Notes: generated from the sequence alone by a model not told the origin. Positions 41,614-50,984 are shown, counted from the first letter of the stretch. The stretch: DNA of 64,000 bases from Arthrobacter sp. HY1533 (GCF_027568515.1 NZ_JANKZF010000014.1:1-64000); one strand, 5' to 3'. Program-made: numbers and translations.

Positions 41614-42903
41614 TCAGGCGAAGAATTCCTTGCCGTAGTAGCTTCCGGCCGCCGGCAGCCCGCCCGGGACGGCGAAAACTCCGGAGCCAACGTGCCGGAT
41701 GTACTCGTTGAGCCGGTCCATGCCGCCAAGCTTGCGCTGGAGTGCAATGAACTGCTCCGGGTCCTTCTGAAAGCTCAGGAACATCAGCCCCGCATCGAGG
41801 CGCCCGAAGGAATCGAGCCCGTCGGTGAAGTTGTAGCCGCGGCGCAGGATCTTGGTGCCGCCGTTGTTTTCATGCGCGGCCAGGGCAATGTGGGAGTCCG
41901 CCGGGATGGCGGGCGTGTCCGCCGGGCCGCCGGCCAAGGCCGCATGGAAGTCGGGGGCGTCGTGCTCCTTCACCCCTGACAGCGGGGCGCCCTCGAGCTT
42001 GTTGCGCCCGAAGATGCTTTGCTGGTCGCCGATCGAGTCCTCATCCCAGGTCTCGATCATCATGTGGATCTTGCGTGCCACCAGGTAGCTGCCGCCTGCC
42101 ATCCACGGTTGCTTGGCCTCATCGCCCACCCACACGTGCTGCGCGAAATCCTCCGGCTCCTTGATGTTGCGGGTGCCGTCCTTGAAGCCCATGAGGTTGC
42201 GCGGGGTGCTCTGGTTTGCCCCGGCGGAGGCGCGGCCAAAGCCCAGCACGGTCCACCGGGTCTTCACGGCAGTGCGGGCCATGCGGGCCAGGTTTCGCAC
42301 CGCATGGTAGGCCACCTGGGGATCGTTGGAGCAGGCCTGGATGCACAGGTCCCCGCCGGTCATGGCCGGGTTCAGCGACTCGCCCGCCATGGCCGGCAGC
42401 TGGGTGAATCCGGCCGGCTTGAACTTTTCCAGCCCAAAGCGGCCGTCAAACAGCGAGGGCCCGAACCCCAGCGTCAGCGTCAGGCCCTGCGGGCCCAGGT
42501 CCGTGGCCTCGCCAGTGTCCACGGGAATGGCGTGCTCGCGGGAGGGCTCCACCTTGCCCACGGCTGAGCCCGCTGTCATCTCCGACATGGCCGCCGACCA
42601 CTTGGCCAGCACCAGTTGCAGCTCCACGGCGGTCAGCGCCGTGACGTCGAAGGCAGTGAAGACAAGGTGGTCCTGCGGGGGAGTATCGATGCCGGCCTGG
42701 TGCTCCCCGTAGAAGGGGTAGGCCAGGGCGGCCCGCTCCGCTTCCCGGTCGACGGCGGGAGCCGCCGCCGGTGCCATGGCGGAGGCTGCCGCGGCGGCGC
42801 CGCCGGCACCGATGAGAAGGCCGCCGGCCCCCGCAACGGCGGCGGAACCGGAGAAGAACGTGCGGCGCGAGACGCCGGGCGTTGCGGGTGATGGACTTTC
42901 CAT
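41614..42903 (-). CDS. efeB: Deferrochelatase/DyP-type peroxidase EfeB
   Basis: A 429-residue Tat-exported DyP-type heme peroxidase. The N-terminus has the twin-arginine SRRTFFSG, then an Ala-rich h-region. The family motif is GFKDGTRN, the proximal heme His lies in ADSHIALAAHENNG and the C-terminal block is ILRRGYNF. EfeB works with EfeU and EfeO in ferrous iron uptake and is reported to draw iron from heme. Its ATG immediately follows the efeO stop, so the genes are co-transcribed in the order efeU-efeO-efeB. Confidence 0.93.
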   Translation of the reverse strand: MESPSPATPGVSRRTFFSGSAAVAGAGGLLIGAGGAAAAASAMAPAAAPAVDREAERAALAYPFYGEHQAGIDTPPQDHLVFTAFDVTALTAVELQLVLAKWSAAMSEMTAGSAVGKVEPSREHAIPVDTGEATDLGPQGLTLTLGFGPSLFDGRFGLEKFKPAGFTQLPAMAGESLNPAMTGGDLCIQACSNDPQVAYHAVRNLARMARTAVKTRWTVLGFGRASAGANQSTPRNLMGFKDGTRNIKEPEDFAQHVWVGDEAKQPWMAGGSYLVARKIHMMIETWDEDSIGDQQSIFGRNKLEGAPLSGVKEHDAPDFHAALAGGPADTPAIPADSHIALAAHENNGGTKILRRGYNFTDGLDSFGRLDAGLMFLSFQKDPEQFIALQRKLGGMDRLNEYIRHVGSGVFAVPGGLPAAGSYYGKEFFA

Positions 42904-44118
42904 TTAGACCGTTGCCACCTTTTCGGAGATCTTGGCCAGGGGTGCCTGCAGTGCCTGGATCAGCTGCGTGAGCTTGGCGGCGTCGGTCTTCTTCAGCTCC
43001 TCCGTGTAGGGCTTCCAGCCGCCCAGGGCGGCGGGGTCCTTGTAGTCCGCCAGGGCGGTGGTGACGGTCTCGAACTGCGTGGCAATCTGCTCAGTCAGCG
43101 TGGCGTCAATTTCCTTCAGCGCCGGCTTGAGGTACTCGAAGGCCTGCTGTGAGCCCTCAACATTGGCGGCGAAGTCCACCAGGTCGAGCTTGGAGTAGGC
43201 CTCCTCCTCGCCGGTGATCTTGGAGGACTGGACCTCCTCGAGCAGTCCGCTGGCGCCGTTGGCCAGTTCCTCGGGCTTGTACTCAAGCTCCGCCGTCAGG
43301 GTCTTCAGCGTGCCCACGTTCTTCACAATCCCGGCGGCCAGGGCCTTGGACTTCTCCGTGATGGCCTTGGCCTCGAACAGGTCCTCTTCCAGCGGGTGGA
43401 AGCCTGTCCATTCGGCGCCAGGCTCGACGTCGGCCACGCGAAGATCGAGTGCGGGGTCGAGGTCAGGGAAGCTCTCGGCCACCGGTTCAATGCGCTCGAA
43501 GAAGGGGCGTGCCGCGGCGTACGCCTGCTGGCTGGCGGCCACATCGCCGGAATCCACGGCCTTTTGCAGGGCTGCGGCGGCCAGGACCAGGCTGTCCACC
43601 TGGCCCGAAACGTACTTGGCGTAGCCCTCGGTGCCTTCCTTGAGCAGCCCGGCCACGCCGCCGGCGGCTGCCGGTGCGGCGTCCCCCGTCACGGTGAACG
43701 GCTTCGTCTCGGTGGTGGCGCCGGGGCAGTACAGCTGGTATTCGCCGCCGGCCAGGGTGACGGTGAAGTTGACGGCCTTCAGTCCGGGGATGATGTTCTC
43801 GCGCTCGCCCAGGATGCGCTTGTCGCTGAGCAGCTCCACCTCGCTGACGCCGGAGGCGTCCTTGTTGGAGATGGTGAACGTGACAGGCCCGGCGGGGGCT
43901 GTGCTGAAATCGGGGACGCACTGGTCCTTGCCGTCCACCTGCTCCACACTGACGGTGATCTGCGCGGCGCCGTTGCTCACGGGTGCCGCATCGCCCTTGG
44001 GCGCTGCGGATTCGGCGGTGGAGGCCGCGCCACCGCAACCGGCCAGGGCCAGGGACAACACCACTGCGCCGGCGGCGAAGGCTGGTGCGGTGCGGCGGAA
44101 GGTGGGGGAGGTGTTCAT
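42904..44118 (-). CDS. efeO: EfeO, iron-binding lipoprotein (cupredoxin plus M75 imelysin-like)
   Basis: A 404-residue lipoprotein: signal peptide with lipobox LALAGCGG, a cupredoxin-like domain (about 50-145, with the late Cys in YQLYCPG) and a C-terminal M75 imelysin-like domain. The latter contains the HxxE motif in WTGFHPLEEDLFEAK. EfeO delivers extracytoplasmic iron to the EfeU permease. ATG 44118 is preceded by AAAGGA. It sits between efeU and efeB. Confidence 0.93.
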   Translation of the reverse strand: MNTSPTFRRTAPAFAAGAVVLSLALAGCGGAASTAESAAPKGDAAPVSNGAAQITVSVEQVDGKDQCVPDFSTAPAGPVTFTISNKDASGVSEVELLSDKRILGERENIIPGLKAVNFTVTLAGGEYQLYCPGATTETKPFTVTGDAAPAAAGGVAGLLKEGTEGYAKYVSGQVDSLVLAAAALQKAVDSGDVAASQQAYAAARPFFERIEPVAESFPDLDPALDLRVADVEPGAEWTGFHPLEEDLFEAKAITEKSKALAAGIVKNVGTLKTLTAELEYKPEELANGASGLLEEVQSSKITGEEEAYSKLDLVDFAANVEGSQQAFEYLKPALKEIDATLTEQIATQFETVTTALADYKDPAALGGWKPYTEELKKTDAAKLTQLIQALQAPLAKISEKVATV

Positions 44119-44211
44119 GGTGTCCTTTGAATGGGTGTGGTCCGGCCCGGGCCGGTGCGGAAAAGGGGTGCACAAAGCCGCCCGCCGGTGGCGGGCGGCG
44201 GGGTGGGAAAA

Positions 44212-45798
44212 TTACGGTGAGGGGGCTGTGGCCAGCAGCTGGCGCCGGTTGCGGCGGGCGGAAAGCAGCAGGGCAGCGGCGGCGGTGATGAAGACGGCCG
44301 GCAGCAGGCGGGACCACAGCACGTTCTCGGAACGGGCGGCCTCGATGGTGTTCAGTTCGTTGACGGCGGCGCTGACGTGCTCGGCCGGAACATGCCAGCC
44401 GCCGTCGCCGGCCACGGCAATGGTGCGCGGGTTTGCCAGGCCGCCGCCGCTGAGTGTCAGGGCTGTGCCTTCGGAGTTGACGGCGTCAATGACGGCGCCG
44501 CCGGCCAGCCACACAGTGACGTCGCCCTTGTGGGCCCAGGTGGCGGCGAAGGGGCCGGGGTTGCTCGTGGCGCTGATGCCCACGGGCATGCGTCCGCCGT
44601 TGAGGGCGATGAGCTCCTTGACGGACACTTCCGCCGGCTCATTGGCTGCCGGTGCCGGGGCTGCTGCGGTGTAGACGTTGGCCGTTCGCCCGGCATGGGA
44701 TTCGGTGCCGTGGCCGGTCAACGCCAGGCTGCTTTCGGTGCCGTTGGCGGCCGTGACAATCAACGTCTGTGGGCTGGTGGTTGCGGCGGCCTGGGCGTCG
44801 GCGGCCGCCGCAGCAGCGCCGTTCTGTGCCAGCCGCAGCGTTGCGGCAGCGGTGCCCGCCGAGGTGACGGCCGGCGTCGTGCCCGTGGAAACTGAAGGGG
44901 CAGGGACGGCCAGCGGTGCGGCGATGGCCAGTGCCACGGCCGCCAGGGCGAGGGTGCCGGCGCCGGCAAGCTGCAGGCGGGGCAGGGCCGCGGCGGAGGG
45001 CTTGCGCTTCTGGGGCCACAGGATGAAAGCGAGCATGGGGACCAGGTAGAGGGCCCAGCCCAGCAGCTCGACCGCGCGGGGGTCGGCCGGGATGCCGAAG
45101 ACGCCGGTCAGGATGGCGGCGCGGGCACTGCCGTTGGGGGCCAGCCAGGTCAGGTCCACCGTGGCGCCCTGGCCGGTGTTGAGCCAGCCGGCCTCGTGCG
45201 CGGTCCGCAGCGATTTCATGACCAGCCCCGCGGCGACAAAGACCAGGAACACCCCGGTGGCCTTGAAGAACTTGGCCAGGTTGAGCTTGATGGCGCCGCG
45301 GAACAGCAGGAAGCCGATTCCGGAGGCGATGGCCAGGCCCAGCACAGCGCCGGCGCCGGCCGCGAGCGGGCTCAGCGAGGACTGGAATGCGGCCACCATG
45401 AAGACGGCTGTTTCCACGCCCTCGCGCAGGACCGCCAGGAAGGCCATGCCGGCCAGGGCAAACACGGAGCCGCCCTTCAAGGCAGAGCCGGCGTGGGCTT
45501 CCAGAGTGGATTTCATGGAGCGGGCGTTCTTGCTCATCCACAGGATCATGAACGTCACGATGACCACGGCCGCGGCACCAATGACGGTTTCCATGGCTTC
45601 CTGCTGTTGCTGGGGGAGCGCGGCCGAGACAAGTTCCAGGGTGATGCCCACCAGGGCGCTGAGCAGCACGGCAGCACCGACGCCCAGCCACATGGGCTTG
45701 AGGGATTTTTCGTTGCGCCGCAGGAAGGCTGCGATCATGCCCACGATGAGGGCGGCCTCGAGGCCTTCACGCAGGCCGATGACCAAAGTAGCAAGCAC
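44212..45798 (-). CDS. efeU: EfeU, FTR1-type iron permease with long C-terminal extension
   Basis: The 528-residue product has the seven-helix FTR1 core with both iron motifs, REGLEAAL at residue 10 and REGVETAVF near residue 125. Unlike E. coli EfeU (about 276 residues), it carries a C-terminal extension of about 240 residues. This extension is Ala/Thr-rich with an exposed domain (TLIVTAANGTESSLALTGHG onwards), and a last membrane helix precedes a basic tail (SARRNRRQL). The GTG start at 45798 follows GGAG. A DtxR/IdeR-like box 51 bp upstream suggests iron repression. Confidence 0.9.
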   Translation of the reverse strand: MLATLVIGLREGLEAALIVGMIAAFLRRNEKSLKPMWLGVGAAVLLSALVGITLELVSAALPQQQQEAMETVIGAAAVVIVTFMILWMSKNARSMKSTLEAHAGSALKGGSVFALAGMAFLAVLREGVETAVFMVAAFQSSLSPLAAGAGAVLGLAIASGIGFLLFRGAIKLNLAKFFKATGVFLVFVAAGLVMKSLRTAHEAGWLNTGQGATVDLTWLAPNGSARAAILTGVFGIPADPRAVELLGWALYLVPMLAFILWPQKRKPSAAALPRLQLAGAGTLALAAVALAIAAPLAVPAPSVSTGTTPAVTSAGTAAATLRLAQNGAAAAAADAQAAATTSPQTLIVTAANGTESSLALTGHGTESHAGRTANVYTAAAPAPAANEPAEVSVKELIALNGGRMPVGISATSNPGPFAATWAHKGDVTVWLAGGAVIDAVNSEGTALTLSGGGLANPRTIAVAGDGGWHVPAEHVSAAVNELNTIEAARSENVLWSRLLPAVFITAAAALLLSARRNRRQLLATAPSP

Positions 45799-45848
45799 CC
45801 AAATGCTCCGGGTTCCTAGACGTTTGGCGCAGGGGTCTGCCCCTGCAC

Positions 45849-45867
45849 TCAGGCAAGGCTACCCTTT
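45849..45867 (-). promoter_or_regulatory. DtxR/IdeR-like iron box upstream of efeU
   Basis: TCAGGCAAGGCTACCCTTT matches the 19-bp IdeR/DtxR consensus TTAGGTTAGGCTAACCTAA at 13 positions, including the AGGCTA centre. Located 51 bp before the efeU start. Confidence 0.6.
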
Positions 45868-45929
45868 CATGGGGGAAAAACAATAATTAGGCCATTGAAT
45901 TGTTGCCTAATGAAACGTGGTGGTCCGGC

Positions 45930-46607
45930 TCACCAGATGTGCTCGGGCGCGTCCAGGACCGTCTTGCCGGGGTCGGCGGCCGTCCATTGCTCAAAGGCCG
46001 TGTCCAGCACGTAGCGGTCCCCGGACTTGAGCAGGGTGCGCGTGGCGGCGTTCTCGGGGTTGTTCAGCGACTCGAAGTACTCCACGGACCAGTGGAACCA
46101 GCGCATGCAGAACAGGCGCATGGTCAGCCCGTGGGTGACGAACAGGGCATTGGGTGCGTAGTTGGGCTTGGCCCACTGCCGGAACAGGGTCTCCATGAAC
46201 GATGACACGCGGTCGTAGACGTCCGAACCCGATTCGCCCTCCCGGAAGCGGTAAAAGAAATGCCCGTAGGCGTTGCGGAGTTCCTTTTGGTCGGCAATCT
46301 CCGCGGGGTTTTGGAAGTTGGCCCAGTCCTGCTCGCGCAGCCGCGGCTCCTCCATGGTCGACTCCACAAGGTCGCCGAGGTTCATCGCCTCAAGGGTCTG
46401 GTAGGCGCGCAGGTACGGGGAAACGTAGACGCGCACCTTTTGCCCGTCCAGCTGCCGGCGCACCCGCTCCCCGGCTGCCCGGGCCTGCTCCACGCCGAGC
46501 TCCGTCAGCGGGATCCGGTAGTCGGGAATCCGGTTGTAGATGGTCTGGTCTACGTTGGCGGCCGACTGCCCGTGCCTGACCATGATGATTTGCCGAGGTG
46601 CACCCAT
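45930..46607 (-). CDS. Histidine phosphatase family (phosphoglycerate mutase-like) protein
   Basis: A 225-residue protein with the catalytic RHG motif at the N-terminus (IIMVRHGQSAANVDQTIYNR), SPYLRAYQTLEAM, acidic REQDWANF and the second histidine in FVTHGLTMRLFCMRW. It is a phosphomonoesterase of the branch-1 histidine phosphatase superfamily; the substrate is unknown. ATG 46607 lies 7 nt after TAAGCT (minus strand 46615-46620), fitting a leaderless transcript. The frame upstream overlaps the divergent protease gene and is rejected. Confidence 0.85.
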   Translation of the reverse strand: MGAPRQIIMVRHGQSAANVDQTIYNRIPDYRIPLTELGVEQARAAGERVRRQLDGQKVRVYVSPYLRAYQTLEAMNLGDLVESTMEEPRLREQDWANFQNPAEIADQKELRNAYGHFFYRFREGESGSDVYDRVSSFMETLFRQWAKPNYAPNALFVTHGLTMRLFCMRWFHWSVEYFESLNNPENAATRTLLKSGDRYVLDTAFEQWTAADPGKTVLDAPEHIW

Positions 46608-46655
46608 GCCAGAGAGCTTATGCGAAAACGCCCCGGGCGCGGCATGATTGCAGTC

Positions 46656-47474
46656 ATGAGCGAACCAGTTCCCGCCACCTCCCCGCACCGCGGCGTTGCC
46701 CCGGCCCCCGCCCCGCCCGGTCCGGACAATCCCGGCGGCGTCCGGTCGCGGCGGCGGCTCATCACCGAGGTGCTGCTGGTGCTGGGAGTCTCACTGGGGC
46801 AGTCTGCCGTGTACTCGGTGGTTTCGCTGCTGGACAAGATGAGCCGGGCACCCATTGCCCAGGGAACCTCCACGCTGAACGCGGTGCGCAACAACCGCGA
46901 ATTCTTCGACTTCACCTACCAAATCCTGGACATCTTCTTCGCCCTGGTGCCGGTCATGCTGGTGTTCTACCTGCTGGCCGAGCCCGGGAAGTCGGTGTTC
47001 CGGCAGATTGGCCTGGACTTGCGGCACCCGGTCCGAGACGGGCTGGGCGCGCTGGGGCTGCTGGTGGTCATTGGCGTGCCGTCGCTGGGGCTTTATGCCG
47101 CCGGGCGGGCATTGGGTGTGACCACCGAGATCATTCCCAGCGCCCTGAACCAGTACTGGTGGACTGTGCCCGTGCTGGTGCTCTCCGCCATCCGGGCCGG
47201 CGTGCTGGAGGAGGTCATCCTCAACGGCTACCTGCTGGGGCGGTTGGAGAAAATTGGGCTGGGGGCATGGTCCGCGATCCTGCTCAGCGCCCTGCTGCGG
47301 GGCAGCTACCACCTGTACCAGGGGTTCGGACCTTTCATTGGCAACTTTGCCATGGGCCTGCTGTTCGGCTGGGTGTACAAGAAGTGGGGCAGGGTGGCGC
47401 CGCTCGTGGTGGCGCACGCCCTGGTGGACATCGCGGCCTTCACGCTGGGGCCGGCGCTGGGCTTCGGCGGCTGA
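46656..47474 (+). CDS. CPBP-family intramembrane metalloprotease
   Basis: A 272-residue membrane protein with a Pro-rich N-terminal tail and about seven hydrophobic segments. The CPBP/Abi motifs are EEVILNGYLLGRL (motif 1, with Asn where the EExxxR arginine is usual), LRGSYHLYQG (second His) and VVAHALVD (third). Such proteins are CAAX/Rce1-like proteases; the target is unknown. ATG 46656 sits 7 nt after CATGAT (46643-46648), a leaderless-type spacing. Confidence 0.82.
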   Translation: MSEPVPATSPHRGVAPAPAPPGPDNPGGVRSRRRLITEVLLVLGVSLGQSAVYSVVSLLDKMSRAPIAQGTSTLNAVRNNREFFDFTYQILDIFFALVPVMLVFYLLAEPGKSVFRQIGLDLRHPVRDGLGALGLLVVIGVPSLGLYAAGRALGVTTEIIPSALNQYWWTVPVLVLSAIRAGVLEEVILNGYLLGRLEKIGLGAWSAILLSALLRGSYHLYQGFGPFIGNFAMGLLFGWVYKKWGRVAPLVVAHALVDIAAFTLGPALGFGG

Positions 47475-47502
47475 CGGCCGCCGGAGCCTTGACCGCCGGG
47501 TC

Positions 47503-47555
47503 AGTATGCAGCTATGGCGGCTTAGACCGGGTCTAAACCGCCATAGCTGCATACT
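47503..47555. repeat. Long intergenic hairpin (class 1 element) between CPBP and VOC genes
   Basis: Arms 47503-47527 and 47531-47555 (outer end AGTATGCAGCTATGGCGG) pair over 25 bp with one mismatch and a 3-nt loop, between convergent genes. No T-run. Confidence 0.8.
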
Positions 47556-47579
47556 CGAGCTGGGGGTGGAGCAGGAACG

Positions 47580-48218
47580 CTAGATCGTGACCGGGCCGTG
47601 CTCCGTCTCGAACGTCACGGACATGATGCCCGGGGTGCCGCGCGGGGCAATCCACTCCACGGCGACGTCGTCCAGGGGTGCCTCAACCGGCTCGCCCAGC
47701 CATTCGGTGACGCGCTCGGCGCTGCCGGCGATGGTCAGCGAGGAAAGCTTGACGTTGGAGGGACGGGCCAGGGAGGGGTGCAGCGTGGGGTCGCCCTCCC
47801 ACTTGAGCATGTAGGGGACCTGCGGGTCGGCGATCAGGCCCTTGATGCCGATCTGCTGCCAGATAAGTTCCTGGCCGTCGGGGAACTTGCGGTTTCCGGG
47901 GACTGCGCTGCGGCCCAGGCGTTCCTCGAAAGGTGCGAGGTCATCAACTGCAACGCACCAGCCCATCCAGCCGCCGCCGGCAGCCGAGCGTGCCTTGACG
48001 GCCTGGCCGAACGGGGCCTTGTCCGAGGCGGGGTGGTCCAGGCACTCGACGATCTCGAGATAGTGGTGGTCCGTGAGGGGGATGATCATATTGCGGGTGC
48101 CAAAGCGAGGGTGGATTCCACCCTTCACCGCCTTGACCCCGAGGGCGGTCGCGATTCGCTCCGTGGTGGCAGCCAATCCGTCTGATTCACTGGCGTAAGA
48201 AACATGATCCATTCGCAT
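47580..48218 (-). CDS. VOC-family (glyoxalase-like domain) protein
   Basis: A 212-residue protein whose N-terminal MDHVSYASESDGLAATTERIATAL and central HHYLEIVECLDHP are typical of the glyoxalase-like (PF13468-type) VOC fold, with metal-ligand-like His and Glu in these strands. The second half repeats the fold loosely (VKLSSLTIAGSAERVTEWL). The function is unknown; VOC proteins include dioxygenases, isomerases and resistance proteins. ATG 48212 is a possible alternative start. Confidence 0.75.
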   Translation of the reverse strand: MRMDHVSYASESDGLAATTERIATALGVKAVKGGIHPRFGTRNMIIPLTDHHYLEIVECLDHPASDKAPFGQAVKARSAAGGGWMGWCVAVDDLAPFEERLGRSAVPGNRKFPDGQELIWQQIGIKGLIADPQVPYMLKWEGDPTLHPSLARPSNVKLSSLTIAGSAERVTEWLGEPVEAPLDDVAVEWIAPRGTPGIMSVTFETEHGPVTI

Positions 48219-48332
48219 GTGATCATCTTGGCACTTTGTGTTCTGGCTCTCGACTTAGTGTTACCTTAGCCACATGGGACGTCTGATCAGGGGCGTGTTT
48301 TCCGGCCCCTCGGGTGGGGCAGAATTGGTGAT

Positions 48333-50774
48333 GTGACCCAGACTTTGCCAGCCCCGCTGTCCCTGCCCGCCGCCGCCGCCCAGGCCGAGCGCATCATTGC
48401 CGCCATCGCCGCGGAGCTGGGCGTTCGCCCGGCACAGGTCCGTGCCGCGGTGGCCCTCATGGACGACGGCGCGAGCGTCCCGTTCATTGCCCGGTACAGA
48501 AAAGAAGCCACGGGCACGCTGGACGACGCCCAGCTCCGCGACCTTGAGGAACGGCTGCGGTACCTGCGTGAACTGGAGGCCCGCCGCGTTGTGGTGCTGG
48601 AAACCATCCACGCAGCCGGCAAGCTGACGGACTCCCTGCGGCGCTCAGTGGAGGCGGCCGCCACGAAGTCCGAGCTGGAAGATTTGTACCTGCCGTACAA
48701 GTCCACGCGCAAGACCAAGGCAGACGCCGCCCGCGAGGCGGGGCTGGAACCCCTCCTCGATGCCCTGCTGGCTGACCCGTCCCGCTTCCCCGCAGTGGAG
48801 GCTGACACCTTTGTGGATGCGGGGCGCGGTGTGGCCACGGCCGACGACGCCCTGGCCGGTGCCCGGGCCATCCTCATCGAGCGTGCAGGTCAGGACGCCG
48901 TGCTCGTGGGCGAACTGCGCGAACGGCTCTGGAAGAAGGGCCGCCTGCGCTCGGCCGTGAAGGCCGGAAAGGACACCGAGGGCGAGAAGTTCAAGGACTA
49001 CTTTGACTTTGCCCAGCCGCCGCACACGCTGCCCAGCCACCGCGTGCTGGCGCTGCTGCGCGGCGAAAAGGAGGGCGTGCTGAGCCTGGACTTGGCCGAG
49101 GCAGACCCCCGCGATGCCGACGCCCAGGCACAGGCCCGGGCCGGGTACGAAAACGCCGTGGCCCACTCCCTGGGCATCGCCGAGTCCGGCCGTGCCGCCG
49201 ACACCTGGCTCATGACCAGCGCCCGGCTGGCATGGCGCACCCGCATCCTGACCCGCCTCTCGGTTGACCTGCGGGTGCGGCTGTTCCAAAGCGCCGAAGA
49301 GGAATCCGTGCGTGTGTTTGCCGCCAACCTCCGCGACGTGCTGCTGGCCGCGCCCGCCGGAAACCGGGCAACCCTGGGCCTGGACCCGGGTCTGCGCACC
49401 GGCACCAAGGTGGCCGTGGTGGACGGCACCGGCAAGGTGGCGGCCACCGAGACCATTTACCCGCACGCCCCGGCACGCAAGTGGACCGAGTCCCTCGCCA
49501 CCCTGGTCCGCTTGGCGCAAAGGCACCATGTTGAGCTCATCGCCATTGGCAACGGAACGGCCAGCCGCGAGACCGACAAGCTGGCTGCCGAACTCGTGGC
49601 GGAGCTCAAGCGGCTGAATCCGGAGAGCAAGGTCACCAAGCTGGTGGTCTCCGAGGCCGGGGCCTCCGTGTACTCCGCCTCCGCCCTGGCCGGCGCCGAG
49701 CTGCCCGGCATGGACGTCTCCCTGCGCGGCGCCGTGTCCATTGCCCGCCGCCTGCAGGACCCGCTGGCCGAGCTGGTCAAGATCGACCCCAAGTCCATCG
49801 GTGTTGGGCAGTACCAGCACGACCTCACGCCGGCCAAGCTGGAACGCTCCCTCGGTGCCGTGGTGGAGGACTGCGTGAACGCCGTGGGCGTTGACCTGAA
49901 CACGGCCTCGCCCGCGCTCCTGGCGAGGGTGGCCGGCGTCGGACCCCTCCTGAGCGAAAACATCGTAGCCCACCGCAACGAGCACGGCCCGTTCAGCAAG
50001 CGCCGCGAACTGCTCAAGGTGGCCCGCCTGGGTCCCAAGGCCTATGAGCAGTGCGCCGGCTTCCTGCGCATCACCGGGGGAGCTGAACCCCTGGATTCCT
50101 CCAGCGTGCACCCGGAAGCGTACGGCGTGGCCCGCAAGATCCTCGCCGCCGTGGGTGCCAAGCCGGGCCAGATTGCCGGCGGTGTGGGTGCCGTGGCCTC
50201 CGTGAACCCGGCCGACTTTGTGGACGGCGACTTTGGCCTGCCCACAGTGGCGGACATTGTGGCCGAACTGCAGAAGCCGGGCCGCGACCCCCGCCCCCGC
50301 TTCGAAACAGCCACTTTCACCGACGGCATCGAAAAGATCACCGACCTGCGCCCCGGCATGATCCTGGAGGGAACCGTCTCCAACGTGGCCGCGTTTGGCG
50401 CGTTCGTTGACATTGGTGTGCACCAGGACGGGCTGGTCCACGTCTCGGCCATGAGCAACACCTTTGTCTCGGACCCCCACAGCGTGGTCAAGTCCGGCCA
50501 GGTGGTGCGCGTGAAGGTGCTCGAGGTGGAGCCTGAACGCAAGCGCATCTCGCTGACCCTGCGCCTGGATGACGAGGCCAAGTCCGCGGAGCGGGTGGCG
50601 AATGACGCCGGCTCCCGCAGTTCCGCACGTGGCCCCCGCCCGGGCGGCGGCCAAGGCCAGGGCCGCGGGCAGCAGGCCGGCCGCCCGCCGCGTCCGGGCA
50701 ACGCTGCGCCGGCGGCAGGCAACGCCAACACGGCCATGGCCGAGGCCCTGCGCCGGGCGGGCCTGGGCAAGTAG
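48333..50774 (+). CDS. tex: Tex-family RNA-binding transcription accessory protein
   Basis: The 813-residue product is full-length Tex. It has an N-terminal helical/HtH part (ASVPFIARYRKEATGTLDDAQLRDLEERLRYLRELEARR), a YqgF/RNase H-like domain (LGLDPGLRTGTKVAVVDG) and tandem helix-hairpin-helix (LNTASPALLARVAGVGP). A C-terminal S1 domain (about 665-735) follows, then a Gly/Arg-rich tail. Tex binds nucleic acids and affects transcription and stress tolerance. The GTG start at 48333 lies 7 nt after CAGAAT, again leaderless-like. Confidence 0.93.
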   Translation: MTQTLPAPLSLPAAAAQAERIIAAIAAELGVRPAQVRAAVALMDDGASVPFIARYRKEATGTLDDAQLRDLEERLRYLRELEARRVVVLETIHAAGKLTDSLRRSVEAAATKSELEDLYLPYKSTRKTKADAAREAGLEPLLDALLADPSRFPAVEADTFVDAGRGVATADDALAGARAILIERAGQDAVLVGELRERLWKKGRLRSAVKAGKDTEGEKFKDYFDFAQPPHTLPSHRVLALLRGEKEGVLSLDLAEADPRDADAQAQARAGYENAVAHSLGIAESGRAADTWLMTSARLAWRTRILTRLSVDLRVRLFQSAEEESVRVFAANLRDVLLAAPAGNRATLGLDPGLRTGTKVAVVDGTGKVAATETIYPHAPARKWTESLATLVRLAQRHHVELIAIGNGTASRETDKLAAELVAELKRLNPESKVTKLVVSEAGASVYSASALAGAELPGMDVSLRGAVSIARRLQDPLAELVKIDPKSIGVGQYQHDLTPAKLERSLGAVVEDCVNAVGVDLNTASPALLARVAGVGPLLSENIVAHRNEHGPFSKRRELLKVARLGPKAYEQCAGFLRITGGAEPLDSSSVHPEAYGVARKILAAVGAKPGQIAGGVGAVASVNPADFVDGDFGLPTVADIVAELQKPGRDPRPRFETATFTDGIEKITDLRPGMILEGTVSNVAAFGAFVDIGVHQDGLVHVSAMSNTFVSDPHSVVKSGQVVRVKVLEVEPERKRISLTLRLDDEAKSAERVANDAGSRSSARGPRPGGGQGQGRGQQAGRPPRPGNAAPAAGNANTAMAEALRRAGLGK

Positions 50775-50784
50775 CGCCAGTGCC

Positions 50785-50849
50785 GCCGTGAACTCGCATT
50801 GCTTGCCCCTTTGCCGCGCCCGAAGCGGTAAGCAATGCGAGCTCACGGC
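50785..50849. repeat. Long intergenic hairpin (class 1 element) downstream of tex
   Basis: Arms GCCGTGAACTCGCATTGCTT (50785-50804) and 50830-50849 pair over 20 bp with one mismatch. The stem extends a few pairs further inward. It starts 11 bp after the tex stop and could terminate tex before the metY leader. Confidence 0.75.
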
Positions 50850-50984
50850 CGGGCGCAGGGGGGGTGTGTCATTCATAAATTCGCCCCGCGCCATTTGTAT
50901 GGTGAGATTTCAAGCACATGTTCGGCCAAGGTCATAAACTCGTCACATTCTTGCGTCTGCCGCGGCTGATCTTCCACACTGGAT

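Noticed and set aside
48645-50894. A 749-codon open frame antisense to tex.
   Set aside because: It mirrors tex codons in a high-GC genome, has low-complexity Gly/His/Val/Gln composition and matches no known family; tex itself is complete.
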